DNA of 64,000 nt from Aulostomus chinensis (lineage: Eukaryota > Chordata > Actinopteri > Syngnathiformes > Aulostomidae): assembly GCA_037954235.1 (NCBI GenBank), contig JBBMOA010000021.1, positions 21,763,625-21,827,624 on the forward strand. The letters run 5' to 3'. The notes under the pieces are model-generated. The model made no database searches and was not told the origin of the DNA. It was given only the letters and a program-made list of their open reading frames with translations. Positions 32,671 through 44,591 of this stretch are shown piece after piece (within the stretch, counting starts at the first letter, position 1; each line of letters starts with the position of its first letter). Both the position numbers and the translations under genes were made by a program.

Positions 32671-35049
32671 AGGCTGGTATTAACCTTTATTATACAGTAA
32701 CTCATATCATGACGCGGCCTGTGAGTCATAATGCACTATGTCAATGATGAGGTATGTTAATCAGCGTTGTGTTGTGTGTTTGGAGATGGCAGAGTAAAGA
32801 GGTGGTGTATGGAGGGTGTTGTAATATGGCTGAGGCTAACCAAACAGGAATATGGAGGAGGAGTAAAGAGCATTGACGGAGGTGGCAGATCCCAGTCTCA
32901 GTTGGGCAAATGCTGATGCACATCAAGCAGGCCTCTCCCGGTTAACTTTGTGTTGTGACGTAGCTGCTTTCAGAGCAAGTATTAGCGGAGGGATGGAGGG
33001 GGGCACTCCAGGTTAGCGGGAGAGAGACTGTTTCAGTGAAAACCGTTGTCTTAACTTATGGAATCAGCAAGCAAACATCTGCATCTGTGACTCTGAGTGA
33101 TGCAGTACATAGGAGACTGGCAGCTTTTGTAAAACGCAGTTTTGCAGGAAAAGGTCCAGGGAAACACTGAGTTAATACATTGTAGAAGGTCTGCTTACGT
33201 TGGTGTTGTTTGGTTCTGTTTAACTGTTTGTGGTTTATTTGTACGGTGATATTGTGCCATGTCTGCAAAAGTGTCTATTGATTCATCATAAAATTTCTGG
33301 AATCCATCACCCGACCCTTTGACTTGGGTTTGGGAAACATCCACCAACTGGCAGGAGTGGGGTTATATAGGTGTTATTTGAAGGCCTGCTGCGTCTCACA
33401 GGGACACCAAAGACTGCCACGCACGGCTGAAGGTAGTGAGACAGTTACTGTGTGAGGAGACAACATATTGGAAAAGGTCAGTATTTGTGTCCAAAGATTT
33501 CATTCTGTGACTTTTCCTGCTAGGTTGAGATATATGCTCCTACCTACACACAATATTACATCCTCCTTCTCACCTTTGGCCAAAGGTGGGTGGGGCTTAT
33601 CAATTAATTCAGTTGCCCAGGTGTAGTAATGAGACTCTGGGTGGCAGCGTGGTGAGAGCTTGGAACCACACTTACCTACTTACTTTCACCACCTTGCTAG
33701 CTTTCAATACAACCACTAACCAAAACCTGAACGCTAGCTGCTAGTGCTAGCTGCTAGTGCTAACCTGAGATACCTCCATGCAACCCAGTCAGCCAGGTTG
33801 TCTACCTGCACACACACTAAAGCTGTTCATCCTGAAGTCAAGTTCCAAAGACTCTGTTAAAGTGCCCATGAGTTAGGAGACATAAAAACCTTTGTGAGTC
33901 TTTTCCAAAATAAAGATTTTTTTTTCCTGTAATTTACACTCATTTATTGAATGGACAGCCTTCTCCGTGGCTCTGGCAATTCTCTTCTCTTTTCTCATCA
34001 CCCATAGTTCAAAGAAATACACAATATTCCAATCAAATCCCTAACTTAGGAGGAGATTTTGATCTGTCGAAGAGGCAGAGTTCAGTCTCAGAAGCCAGAA
34101 ATGTACAATTATGTTATCAGTGGAGCATGACTGCAAAAGATCCTATCTAGAAAGGATTCTCTGATGAATAGATGAACTTTACTTAAACAACTCCATATGC
34201 AAATTGATACAGTTGGATGCAAATGTAGAGCTCACATGCCCTTTACTGCGTATCTTTTTCAAATCTAAAAAATCTTATGCTTGGGAATGAACCTTTTGAA
34301 CAGCCTAACTAGAAATGTCACAGCACTGTGGAAGTTTTCTTCCTCGTACCATCATCAGATAAAACTCATACAGACTTCCATACACCAGTGAACATGAGAG
34401 CACCGCAGGGCAGAATGACCAGGACTACTTTATCTTCATACTGCTGTTCAGTGCTGGCTGTGACATTTTGACTTGGCCTGCCTGGAATAGACATATTAAA
34501 TATTTACAATGGAGGAATATGTGCATTATTATATGGATGCTAGGAGTATCCTTCACTCAATTTGAGCCTGATAAGAATGCCAATTTAATTTTAGTCATAT
34601 ACTGGTAACTGTTTTCCCAGCTTACTCTTCATAAGAAGCTCAACAGTTACAGCCCACCTTGAGGGCGGCTCTGGTTCCAGAAGTAAATTTCCTGTTAAAT
34701 TCCTGCATTTATACCAAAAAAAAGATTGATATCATGTAACGCTGAGAAGCAAGACGAACAGTGAGCAGATGACTCGTGACCATAAAAGATTTAATCTGAT
34801 GCAGAAAGACAACAGGTAAATGGAGAAAAGGAAACAGTTAAATATTCAATTTTTCTCATTGGAGGAGGAAACCATGTTTCAGCAGCCTGATTCCTCTCCA
34901 ACGATGGCAGGAGCTGAGTGAATTGGCAGCAGCTACAAGTTCAGTATGGGTTTCAGTAGAAACAGCCCACTCCACTAACCATTGCTGCTACATCAGAGGA
35001 TTGTGGGTAGTGTAGTATTTCAAATCACCAGGGAGGAAGTTCCAGTGCT
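32671..35049. other. unique sequence, no supported gene
   Basis: Only a small 13-bp duplication (GCTAGCTGCTAGT, about 33733-33761) is noticeable. Confidence 0.45.
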
Positions 35050-35068
35050 GGGGGGGGGGGGGGGGGGG
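35050..35068. repeat. poly(G) 19
   Basis: Direct reading. A second G12 run is at 35519-35530. Confidence 0.95.
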
Positions 35069-36125
35069 TCTACCTGCGAAGTCACCTTTCCAGACAAGTC
35101 ACAGGACCATTACACGAGCTGGCTGGTCAGTCTCAGGCAGCAATCAGGCTCAGAGGGAGTTAAAGGACCACATACCGTATATGAATGTGGTTTTCCCCTC
35201 TGGAACCAAGGTGGATCAACAGAGACCGCCGAAGAGGCTCCCTCAAATCATTCTTCACACAGAGTAGACACAAAAATGAAAAGCAAAAAAGTATTTCCAG
35301 CAAGAGAAAGCAACAGTGCGTGTGCATGTTAAGAAAATGAAATGTGATGTTGCAAAATTCAAGACTGGATCGGGTAACATCACAATAAAGTGCAAATTAA
35401 ACGAAGACCGGATTGAACTAATTCCATTTACGCTCCTCAAATAGATCAGTAACATGTATTCCTATCAGCCTCTGGTCCAACCTTTTACAAGAAAGATCAT
35501 CAACGTACAAAGAGGGGCGGGGGGGGGGGGTAGACCATCAGAAGGACAAACAAATCAATTAGAGATGAGCTCCTAAACTACCCATGACTCTCATTACTGC
35601 TGGTGTTCAGAGGACGGGATTGGAGGGCCAACATCACTTGATAAATCACTCTGCTCATTTATTAAAGTGCCAGAGTACAAGGAGCCATCAAAAGTTAATT
35701 AAGAGATGTGCAACAAGATGCAATAAACCCAAACCTATAAAGAGGAATGGTAAACAATAAGGAAATACAGCATGACACATGGATTGGTTTCCTTGGACAT
35801 ACTGTATAATCAATATGCCATCAAGCATCCTTGGACAGGGAGAGAGGACATGTTTGCTGTCTCTCTGCAGGAGAGTGTACAGATGTTTACTATATTTATG
35901 TATTCTAACCTTCTGTTAAAGATGGAGAAAAGAAAGGAAAAGAAACGAGTGAGCAAGTTAACAGGTGAACTGCTATCCTGCTGGAGAGCAGAATTGAGGA
36001 GTAAATCTCACCGTTTCAGATCACATCCACTTCAGGTGAAGCACTAAAAATTACGATCATTTTCTTATTCACGTCTATTTTGTCTCTTCCTTTTTTGTTT
36101 TTTTACAATTATCTTTGCCGAAATC
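35069..36125. other. unique sequence, no supported gene
   Basis: No element recognised apart from G12 at 35519-35530. Confidence 0.45.
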
Positions 36126-36446
36126 TATCCATCCATCCATTGTTCCGCTTATTCCTATTAACGGGCGCTGGAGCCTATCCCAGCGGCTAGAGGCGGGGTT
36201 CACCCTGGACAGGTCACCAGTCCATCGCAGGGCCAACACACAGAGACAAACAACCATTCACACTCACATTCATACCTACGGTCAATTTAGAGTATCAATC
36301 AGCCTAGTCCCCAATTGCATGTTTTTGGACGGTGGGAGGAAGCCGGAGTACCAGAGAGAACCCACACAGGAACAGGGAGAACATGGAGACTCACACAGAA
36401 AGATCCCGTGCCCGAGCCGGGACTCGAACCCGGAACCTCTTTGCTG
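36126..36446 (-). mobile_element. tRNA-like SINE, older subfamily, reverse, 5'-truncated
   Basis: The plus strand reads the CCATCCATCCAT tail, CTATCCCAGCGGCTAGAGGC, CCTGGACAGGTCACCAGTCC, GCATGTTTTTGGACGGTGGG, then GACTCGAACCCGGAACCTC. The reverse complement of that last word is an intact B box (GGTTCGAGTCC). The copy stops just past CTTTGCTG, so most of the tRNA-like head with its A box is missing. GCATGTTTTTGGAC and the intact B box separate it from the 27/29/31 kb subfamily. Confidence 0.87.
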
Positions 36447-36469
36447 AAATGTAAATCACAAATAACTAG

Positions 36470-36757
36470 TTACATCACTTGGTAAGATAGTAGTTAGCAC
36501 TGTTATCTCACAACAAGGAGGTTCTAGGTCCGGTTCTCTGTGAGAGCCTGTTCACTCCAGGTATTCTGACTTTGTGTAACCAAAGACTCTAAATTGCCTG
36601 AAGGTGTGAGTGGTTGTTTGTGTCCACATGAGGACCCATGATAGGCTGGCGACCTGTGGACCCTGCCTCTAGCGTGATGGCAGCTGGGATAGCCCCCCTC
36701 CCCCCAACCCTGAAACAGGATAACCAGCTGATGATGGATGGATGGATGGATGGATGG
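36470..36757 (+). mobile_element. tRNA-like SINE, diverged copy with internal deletion, forward
   Basis: The head (TAGTAGTTAGCACTGTTATC and CAACAAGGAGGTTCTAGGTC) and tail (AACCCTGAAACAGGATAACC, then GGATGG units) are recognisable. The middle lacks the GGGAGAACATG...AAAGACAT segment. It is placed head-to-head with the copy at 36126-36446, with 23 bp between. Confidence 0.78.
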
Positions 36758-36836
36758 TTACATTACTTTATAGAAGTGGGGGCCACTGAAGGTCAGCTGA
36801 AGCTTCACAAACCATATATGTGCCTATTCATAGTGG

Positions 36837-36839
<3 letters not shown>

Positions 36840-36907
<68 letters not shown>
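36840..36907. repeat. (TG)n microsatellite, about 34 units
   Basis: 68 uninterrupted bases. Confidence 0.98.
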
Positions 36908-36911
<4 letters not shown>

Positions 36912-37597
36912 GACTAATTATGCTGGGGCTTGAATGGATTTCCTGCCATGGAGAATTTTAAAAGGCTGCTTATGGAAAAAAGAGCATTTGCAGGCTTTCT
37001 CCAAAAGTGAAGATACTTTGGAAAACAATGGAAGACTCTCCAAATGGCCTCGTCTTGAAATAACAGTAATTTGAAGTTGTTATACTTATTAAATCCACAC
37101 ACAAACCTCCATGAAACATCCCACATTTAGAGCCGCCATCTAACTATGATGAATAAAAGAAATATGTGCTTTTAAAAATCTGTTCCAGGCTTGGTTTCCT
37201 GCAGCAACCACAGGTGAAGTTTAGGTGATTAAAAACAAAACAAAACTAAGAGCCTCTCTGTGTCCGACCTGTGAGGAACTTGCAGGTAAATTACCACCAT
37301 ACATGAAGCTGCCTGTGTAACGCTGGAGGTGAGCGAGGTTGTGAGGGTGAAATGGAAGCGTGGGGGCTCTTATTCTGATGAGCGTGTAATATCGTCCCAG
37401 CTCCAGAAACGGCATGGATTACTTGAAGGGGGAATCCATACTTCGTTACATTAAATAATCCTGCACAGGTTCAACCATCAAGCTGGTGAGGATGTAACAT
37501 TCCCTGCTAGGATGAAGGACGCAAAAGCTTGCTTGGTAGCAGGTCTTTGCTCAGTTAGTTAAACTGACAAAGGAATAAAGAAGGAATTAAATATAAG
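36908..37597. other. unique sequence, nothing recognised
   Basis: No supported feature. Confidence 0.45.
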
Positions 37598-37757
37598 TAG
37601 GGGTGCAACGTAATAGTCGACTCACAAAACAGTATGAAATACGGAAGAGGGCTCACGATAAAGAAAATCAGAAATCAGAAATGCAAAAATCAAATATTCT
37701 TTATTTATTGCTGTGTCAGTACAAAATAAAATGCTCTTTGCTTTGAAAAATACAAAA

Positions 37758-37812
<55 letters not shown>

Positions 37813-38130
37813 CCTTTTCTTTTACATGGGAGGCCAGAATAAGTCCACACAACCGATTTGTTTGATGAAGGAGCGTCCGCTACTTGTTCGACCTCGTCTT
37901 CCTCCATTTAGAAATAATTGTTTGGCTTCTTCTTCTTTTCTGGCGTTGGAGTTCTTATTCTTCTAGGAATATGTGTATACTGTAGGTGAGAGGGTCAAAA
38001 ATTATCAGTGTTAGCGTTGCATGGGGCTGCTTTGCATTGTTGTTGTTGTTTTTTTTTACATTGATTTTTATTTCGTGCGGGTTCATTGTCATTTTTTTAA
38101 TCGTGACGTGAAATTTCGTGACACCCCTTA
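37598..38130. mobile_element. possible degraded hAT-like element
   Basis: The left edge TAGGGGTGCAACG and the reverse complement of the right edge, TAAGGGGTGTCACG, resemble each other and the (C/T)AGGGGTG(C/T)(A/C)ACG ends of fish hAT-type repeats I recall. No target duplication was found, and the inside contains a (TA)25 expansion and no transposase. It could be two unrelated fragments. Confidence 0.33.
37761..37810. repeat. (TA)n microsatellite, 25 units
   Basis: Perfect TA run, self-complementary and cruciform-capable. Confidence 0.98.
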
Positions 38131-38767
38131 CCAACCAGCTACCAACACAAGCCCTCGACTTTAGAGGAAAACTCACAATGCAGCTCTGGAATAACTGGAA
38201 TAGAAAATGCTGCTCTGCTGCTGTGATTTGGAAGACAAGCTCATTGCTCGGGTTGGGCTGTAGCAGTAACTGATCCAGAAATACATATGTAACAGGTTGA
38301 GTCTCCTCATTAACTCCTCAAGAAGTCTCCTATCAGCAATCAGTGGAGGACTGACTAGTCAGGCCCCTCCCTAGTTACGATATAACCTCCCCCCCCACTA
38401 AACTATACTCTTGACTGAGTCAAATCTGAAGAGTCTTTTGAGTTTACTCAATGTCCTTTGACAAAATTCCTCTCCGAAAAGCGACACGTGAAATTTCACC
38501 ATGCAGTTATTTGACAGCTAAGATGGCCTCTGCTATAACTCAGGTGGCGAGTCCAGAACGAACCGTCTCGATAATGACACTCTGTACAGACATTCATGTT
38601 CACCAGAGGATGAAACCTAATAACTTTATTGATCCCCTGAATTCACCTGTCGCACCCGCAGCAGGCTGACGTGTGGTTTGAGGGGGTTTGTTTGATGGAT
38701 GCCTGTGCTGTGTGGCATACACGCTCGGGCCCCCTCAGGAGAAACTGGAAAAACTTTGGTGCTCCCT
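38131..38767. other. unique sequence, nothing recognised
   Basis: No supported feature. Confidence 0.45.
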
Positions 38768-38850
38768 TAACTCATAGGTGTCAAAATCAAAGCCCAGGGG
38801 TCAGATCTGGTTATAAAGGGCCCGGCCTGCTACATGATTTAGATTTTTCA
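38768..38850 (+). mobile_element. fragment resembling the GTGTCAAACTCAAGGCCC fish repeat
   Basis: TAGGTGTCAAAATCAAAGCC, CAGGGGTCAGATCTGG and GGCCCGGCCTGCTACATGAT parallel a common vertebrate repeat (GGTGTCAAACTC...GGCCCG...GATCTGGCCCGC). Only this edge is recognisable. Element type is undetermined. Confidence 0.35.
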
Positions 38851-40576
38851 TAATTATTGACCTGTGTGCATGTTGACCACAGTACCCTGCAGGCAACCAT
38901 ATGTAATGCAAGCCCTCCCTTGTTGTCATGAGAATAAACATGGCTGCGCAGCTCACACACACCGGAGCTGCCACCCAGTGTGTGTCCTGCATGACCTGAA
39001 GGGACTCAGCGAGCAAGTCGGGTGGAGGCAGCACGTATTTGGGGGAGCAGCTGCTCAGTAATGAAGGCCACAGCTCACTGACCTTCATCCTGAGAGTTTG
39101 ATCCCTAACATTAACTTCAACCATTAAAAGATGTCTGACGGACAAACCAGGCACACAACACACTTTTGTTTTATTTATTCATATTACATCATCAGCCGAA
39201 GTGCTTTTGGTTGGATGAGTTTTATAATACTTTGCAGGCTTCCATGTCCACGGCGTTTACAAACTTTGGCTCGGTTTTACTACGTTTCTGTGATTATATA
39301 CATACTATTTTTAATGTTGTTGTTAAAGTAAGGGTTAGGCTATTATATCTATTCAAGTAGGTGTATGATTTTGTGGCCCTCGTGGACATGCAGTGCTGCT
39401 ACTAGAGGTGCACAAGGTGATTTCGCCAGAAGTTGTGAGCTCTGCAGCTCTGCTCTGTTCACATTGTAGAGAATGTAATTAATCTTTTCCCCATTAATGA
39501 TGTATCATTTCATTACCCGCAACCCATCCACTATTAATCAGACCTGCCCATCCTCGTTAACGGCGGCGCCCACGGATATCCTCTAACTGCTGTCCATGTA
39601 TCACGACAGAGTTTATGGTTAACTTTGGAGGTGTTTGGATGTCAAATAAATAAAAATGTAGGCATCTTCTTGCTTGCAAATATCCAGCAATGCTTTGAAA
39701 AAAAACTATAATTACTTTTTGATACCAGGGGGATAAATTGACACACGCCTGCAATAAACATGAAAAAGAGAAGTGCTTTGTAATGTTCACATTCAAGGAA
39801 TTATATTGAATATGCTAAATGTGATGCCTGCCTGTCATCAACACTAGAGTTTCACTTCTGAGCATGTTAGCAAGTACTGCTTGTGTCTGTTTTATTATTA
39901 AAGTACTACCACTGTTGGATTAAATCTAATGCAATATAGCACTTTTTTCACATTACTATATCAAAAGTCCGGCCCCTAGTATCAATATCATATTGCTATA
40001 TATCATGATACATGAAAGCATGCTATGAAAGCTGTAACTAACTTCATGTATATGATAAGAATTGAAGAAACATGATAAAACCTAACAGTTATGAGCAATA
40101 ACACATTTTAGTCAGATTGGATTGGCTTTGACCTTGATTGTGGATGAGGTGTACAAGTGTCAGGTCCACTGTGCACGTGTGTGTAACCACCTCCAGGAGT
40201 AATGGGGGTCAAGGGCCCCTGGAACCGTTACGTCAGGGAACCCTGGTTCTATAGTTTACTCCAGATCTATCCAGATCCACCATGAGCTTCTTCAAGCAGC
40301 CCAGCAAAATTCAATGCCTCGTTAAAAACATTATGTGAAAGCAAACAAGATCTTCTTTATGAAATCTATTTCGTTTATTGCAGCTGACGTTTACAACTGT
40401 GCACACTTCCCCGATGTGATCGGGCTGCTAAAAAAACACAAACAAACAAACCAGAAACGGCTTAAATTGGCTGCAGTTGGCTCATAACATATTCAAAAAG
40501 AAATGTGCATACACACTGATGCATGTATATGTGGAGTACAAATGAGTTCGCATACACACAGCACCACATTGAAAAA
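38851..40576. other. unique sequence, no supported gene
   Basis: No element recognised. Confidence 0.45.
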
Positions 40577-40612
<36 letters not shown>

Positions 40613-40624
40613 AGGCACACACAC
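40577..40624. repeat. (CA)n microsatellite with CG interruptions
   Basis: CA run with CACGCA and CAGGCA variants. Confidence 0.96.
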
Positions 40625-40830
40625 TAGGGAGCTGCAGAATCTTGGCATGGTGATTTATTCATTTGCTTGTGGAGAGGACTGAGCATCTTGTTTGCTCCTC
40701 CCATATATCTGTTATTTTCCCCAACATAGAGGTTTGGAGAGCAGAGGCAGCCACAGAAAATTGAGATGACGAAGCACGATCTTGACTTCTCCATAAGAAA
40801 CCTGCACAGCAGTGAGCAAGCAAGAGTGCT

Positions 40831-40905
40831 TGTGTGTGTGTGCGTGTGTGTGTGTGAGTGGGGGGGGGGTATGGCTGTGTGTGTATGTATGTGTGGGTGT
40901 ATGTG
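40831..40905. repeat. compound (TG)n / G10 / (TATG)n tract
   Basis: TG run, G10 at 40860-40869, then TGTA/TGGG variants. Confidence 0.94.
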
Positions 40906-41425
40906 ATTTTAGTCAAGTTGTGTGATGAGAGTCTATTTCCACATGGCTTACTGTGGACCCAATTTAAATCCAAGTCAAATAGCAACACACGTGTGTGCAC
41001 ACGCAAACAAAGAGGGATGTATAGTGAATGAACCGTGAATTCAAAGGTTACGGCTCAGGTACATTTTGTTTGCGTGTTAAGAGCATGTATGGGCTCTAAT
41101 CACGACTCCATTTCTTAGCCATCATCTGACCATCTCTGTGCGGCTGAACCTGATGATTAACCCCTGGACCGCTGGCGGATTTGGCCTCTTTAACTTTCTC
41201 TTGTGCAGCTTTAAATGAAATCCCACTCTGAAAGCGCTGCTACAGTGGTGCTTCTCTGTGGTCACTCTCTGCAGAGGTTATCATTTATAGTTCCTTGCTG
41301 GAAAAAGGCTTTATTATATAATATTTTTAATATCTGGATATCATACCTCATACCTTCGTTCATGTAAAGCACACTGTATTGCTGCTGAGTTCATAATTTA
41401 AAAAAGTACCTTTACTATTTGTAAG

Positions 41426-41429
<4 letters not shown>
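40906..41429. other. unique sequence, nothing recognised
   Basis: No supported feature. Confidence 0.45.
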
Positions 41430-41475
<46 letters not shown>

Positions 41476-41492
41476 TGCATGCGCGTGCGCGC
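41430..41492. repeat. (TG)n ending in alternating GCGCGTGCGCGC
   Basis: About 20 TG units passing into TGCATGCGCGTGCGCGC, an alternating purine-pyrimidine tract with Z-DNA potential. Confidence 0.96.
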
Positions 41493-41803
41493 AGGAACAT
41501 CCCACAGAGGAAAGAGTTTGAATATAAGGAGCAAAATTGACCAATGGAGGGGGCTGATGAGCAGACACCCCTGTTCCACTGCACCTGTTTGTGACTTTCT
41601 TCTGTGGAAACAATGAGCGTCCCAGCTCGATAGCTCCTCCATCAGTGTGCACGTCAATCAGCAGGCAGCAACATCAAACTGATGACTAAAGCATCGAGGT
41701 TTGGAGAACAGGAGACTCCACTAGCTTCAAACCTCATGCACTCACAAATGAAACAGAAATCTTCTTTAGCCATTGTTTGTTAAAAAAGAATTAAGACTTC
41801 CAG

Positions 41804-41869
41804 TTATATATATTTATATATACTGTATATATATGTGTGTATGTATGTGTGTGTGTGTGGGGGGGGGGG
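41804..41869. repeat. compound (TA)n(TG)n G11 tract
   Basis: TATATA, then TGTGTA units, then G11 (41859-41869). Confidence 0.93.
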
Positions 41870-42115
41870 ATGAACATAAAAAACATAGTCAAAGACGGTC
41901 TTTGTGCTGGAAACAGACAGACAGCATGGAGATGACTTTGTCTTTTAGCAGCCTGCATATATGAAATGCATGAAATTGCTGTTTGTGGGAGGGTTTGTAT
42001 TTAGAACTCCTTCCTGATTGGGGGGGGCTGCAGGTTCTAGTAAAAACTATAAAAGTGAACCACCACTGCCACTGCCATGCAGTCCAAGGTCATTGGTGGG
42101 AAGGAATGATGTAGT
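41870..42115. other. unique sequence, nothing recognised
   Basis: No supported feature. Confidence 0.45.
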
Positions 42116-42119
42116 TTAA

Positions 42120-42452
42120 CCCTAGAACGCCAACGTTAAAATCAGTAACACCATCACTAACGTCAGGTATATTTTACCCGATGTAATATTCATGATAAAA
42201 TATAGTTTTTCATCAAAATATATGAAAATACAACACTGTAGGCCAAATTGAAGTACTCTTCTTTAATCTCCCAATACAAATGTCATATAAAATGAAAAAA
42301 AGGTACCATGGAGGAGCCTAGAAAAAGGCTCCAAAATTATTGAAATAGCAGGGACATAGACAAGAATTAATAATGGAGCTGGGAACTCATTAATGAAAAT
42401 CCCATGACCAGAATCATGTGGGTGAAAATCCCCTGATGTTAGTGTTCTAGGG
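42120..42452. mobile_element. piggyBac-type MITE, 333 bp
   Basis: The left end is TTAA (42116-42119) followed by CCCTAGAACGCCAACG. The right end inverted reads CCCTAGAACACTAACA, outside which lies TTGA (42453-42456), one change from TTAA. TTAA targets and CCCTAGAA-type ends are diagnostic of piggyBac. A second, subterminal inverted pair (AA(C)GTCAGG...TTTTACCC against AACATCAGG...TTTTCACCC) lies just inside. There is no transposase ORF. Confidence 0.83.
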
Positions 42453-42456
42453 TTGA

Positions 42457-43121
42457 AGGAATCCCCTGAGTTGTTCTGCATTCTGTATCATGTTTGGTAA
42501 TGAAGCACGTTCTGCTCATCATCCGTTGTTGGTAAATGTCCACTTGCAGGCGTCTTCGGTGCTAATCTGCATCAGAATTGTTCAATATTCCCCCACAACT
42601 AATGGATGGCAACTGAAGCCTGTAGAGCAACGTGACTGGAATCAGCCATCGATTGTTTCTGCCTGGATCAAAGTGGGGGGCCGACAGACTGACATTGCTA
42701 TCCTGGAAGACACATATAATTTACTTGTATAAGTCAGTGAGGGGTGTTTTTAAAGGGTTTTAAAAGGTAAATTCAATGCATATTCAATAACCAGATCATT
42801 ATAAAATGTTCTTTTATGAAATATAACCTACATTACCACAGTCGTGCAGTGTTGAAGTTATTGGGATGGTGCTCACCTGTATGATGAGTGGAGCCAGGTA
42901 ACTCAGCTGTCTCACTCCAAAGGGAGAGAAGGCCCTGTGGGCTTGTTCACCTTCGTCTGTGCACCTCCTCCCAGATTCATCATTGAATACTCAACAGCAG
43001 TACTCCCTAGTGTCAGTACATGTGTGCAGGATAACGCAGCAGCTGGTCTGAGTGCAGTGGTTTGTTCACTTAAGGCGCAGGTTGCTGACCTGGAGTGAAA
43101 TAAACATGTCTGCACACGTCT
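42457..43121. other. unique sequence, nothing recognised
   Basis: No supported feature. Confidence 0.45.
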
Positions 43122-43283
43122 CCAATAAACCTAACTAGCATGTTTTTGGCGTGTGGGAGGGAGTCAGAGAGAACCCACACAAACAGGAGGAGATCATGCA
43201 AGCTGCAGACACTATAAGCTCCAGCCGGCCATCAGACTGGAACCCAGCAGTGACAGCGCTAACTACTGCATAACTATGCTGCC
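43122..43283 (-). mobile_element. 3'-truncated tRNA-like SINE fragment
   Basis: The plus strand reads CCAATAAACCTAACTAGCAT, GTTTTTGGCGTGTGGGAGG, AGAGAACCCACAC and finally CAGCGCTAACTACTGCATAA. This is the head-proximal half of the same SINE family in reverse. The A-box region is recognisable and the B box is decayed (GGTTCCAGTCT on the minus strand). Confidence 0.72.
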
Positions 43284-44267
43284 TTTAACGCCGATCCACA
43301 AGCTTGCAGTGCTGACCAGCACTGGAGCTGTGAGGGGGGAGCCTATTCCACTCAAACAAACTGCCCAGCTGGGGGCTTTTTGTACCAACATACTGTTTCT
43401 ACTCCTGAGAATGTTGTGTTCTTTCTTGAAAAGTGCGTTATTGTATGTGTATGAATTTACATAAATATGTATGCTGTGTGCCAGCCCAGCATGTAAACAA
43501 AACTGCTGACTGTCCCCAAGCACCATCTGAACCAGTTATTCTAAAGGCCAAGAAGAGAGAATGTGGAGTGAAGATACTAAGCCCAGTTCCTGCCTGTTTG
43601 CAAGCTTTTACAGGGAAAAGTGGCTGCAATAAATGTGAAAAATATGCAGATGTGTACACAGACTCTTTACATCCTTGCCTCAGAATCCCTGAACCGGAGG
43701 CAGCACAACACTCCTTCATCCAGGGAGCATTAATGAGGGACGTCCTCAAATGAGGCTGAACCGACTCTTCAAACCCCACGCTGCTCCAGACTGGACACCT
43801 TGAGGGTGGCGGTTAGCAGCAGTGTGCACCGAGTGCGGTGACCGCTGTGATTGGCGTCACCGGCTGATGCTCCACCTCAGCCGGCTCTCTCAGCCGTGCA
43901 GTCAAACCACTTGATATAATCCCTTTTGGAAAATGAATGTAACTCTCAGTTGTAATATAATATTTGTTGCTACCATATTAGACGGTCTGAAGGTGAAGTC
44001 CAGCTCGCTCTTTATGGATGGTGCAACAGCTCTGCCTCTGCAAACTCTGGGGATCTAACACACGCGTCACTATAAACACACCGACAGACAAAGTGTTCTG
44101 CATGTCTCCCCCAGTGACAGTAGAGTTTCCTTGTCAGGGAAAGTATTAAGTTCTCATCACACAATTTAAGTAAACCATAGAGTTCAACTTCCCAAATTTA
44201 TTTAAGCACAAATAAGTGAACTGTTCACACCAGGACAGAATTGTAAAGCTAGAGTCATCTTCCTGCC
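43284..44267. other. unique sequence, no supported gene
   Basis: Short overlapping frames on both strands only. Confidence 0.45.
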
Positions 44268-44540
44268 TCAGAGGTCATGTATAAATGGCCGTCTGTAGCC
44301 TGGTTTCTGTCTCATTGCGAAGCAAATTGTTGGAAAGTTCAGAAGATGGTGGTGAAGGCAACATACTCTAACACAGCGGATATAAAATGTAGAGGACGTA
44401 AAGGTAATGAACTGGAAACATGACGAGTTGTCGCCCTGGTAACGTATATTTTTTAAATATTTTTCTCTTTCAGGGATGAAACCGTGGAGTGTTTCGTTCG
44501 CCTCATCAGTCCACATGTAGCTGTTGTTGTGACCAGCCAT
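44268..44540 (-). CDS. short ORF with Myb/SANT-like N-terminus, possibly a gene or transposon fragment
   Basis: ATG at 44540 on the minus strand has A at -3 and G at +4. It opens MAGHNNSYMWTDEANETL, continuing to a PEREKYLK stretch, and the frame runs to a stop at 44268-44270. The pattern W-T-D-E...L...ER resembles the first helices of Myb/SANT-like domains found in PIF/Harbinger-associated proteins and related host genes (from memory, not aligned). The later part (Cys/His/Phe-rich) looks non-coding, so the real coding portion may end near 44430 at an unseen splice site. The plus strand is also open here behind a strong CTCTTTCAG acceptor (44465-44473), so strand is not settled. Confidence 0.25.
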   Translation of the reverse strand: MAGHNNSYMWTDEANETLHGFIPEREKYLKNIRYQGDNSSCFQFITFTSSTFYIRCVRVCCLHHHLLNFPTICFAMRQKPGYRRPFIHDL

Positions 44541-44591
44541 GATGTCACGTGTTGTGAGGAAACTTGAAAGTTGACAACATCCGTCACCCAA

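Noticed and set aside
36421..36442. tRNA TPsiC arm (GGTTCGAGTCC on minus)
   Set aside because: It is the B box of a SINE whose remaining body and tail are adjacent.
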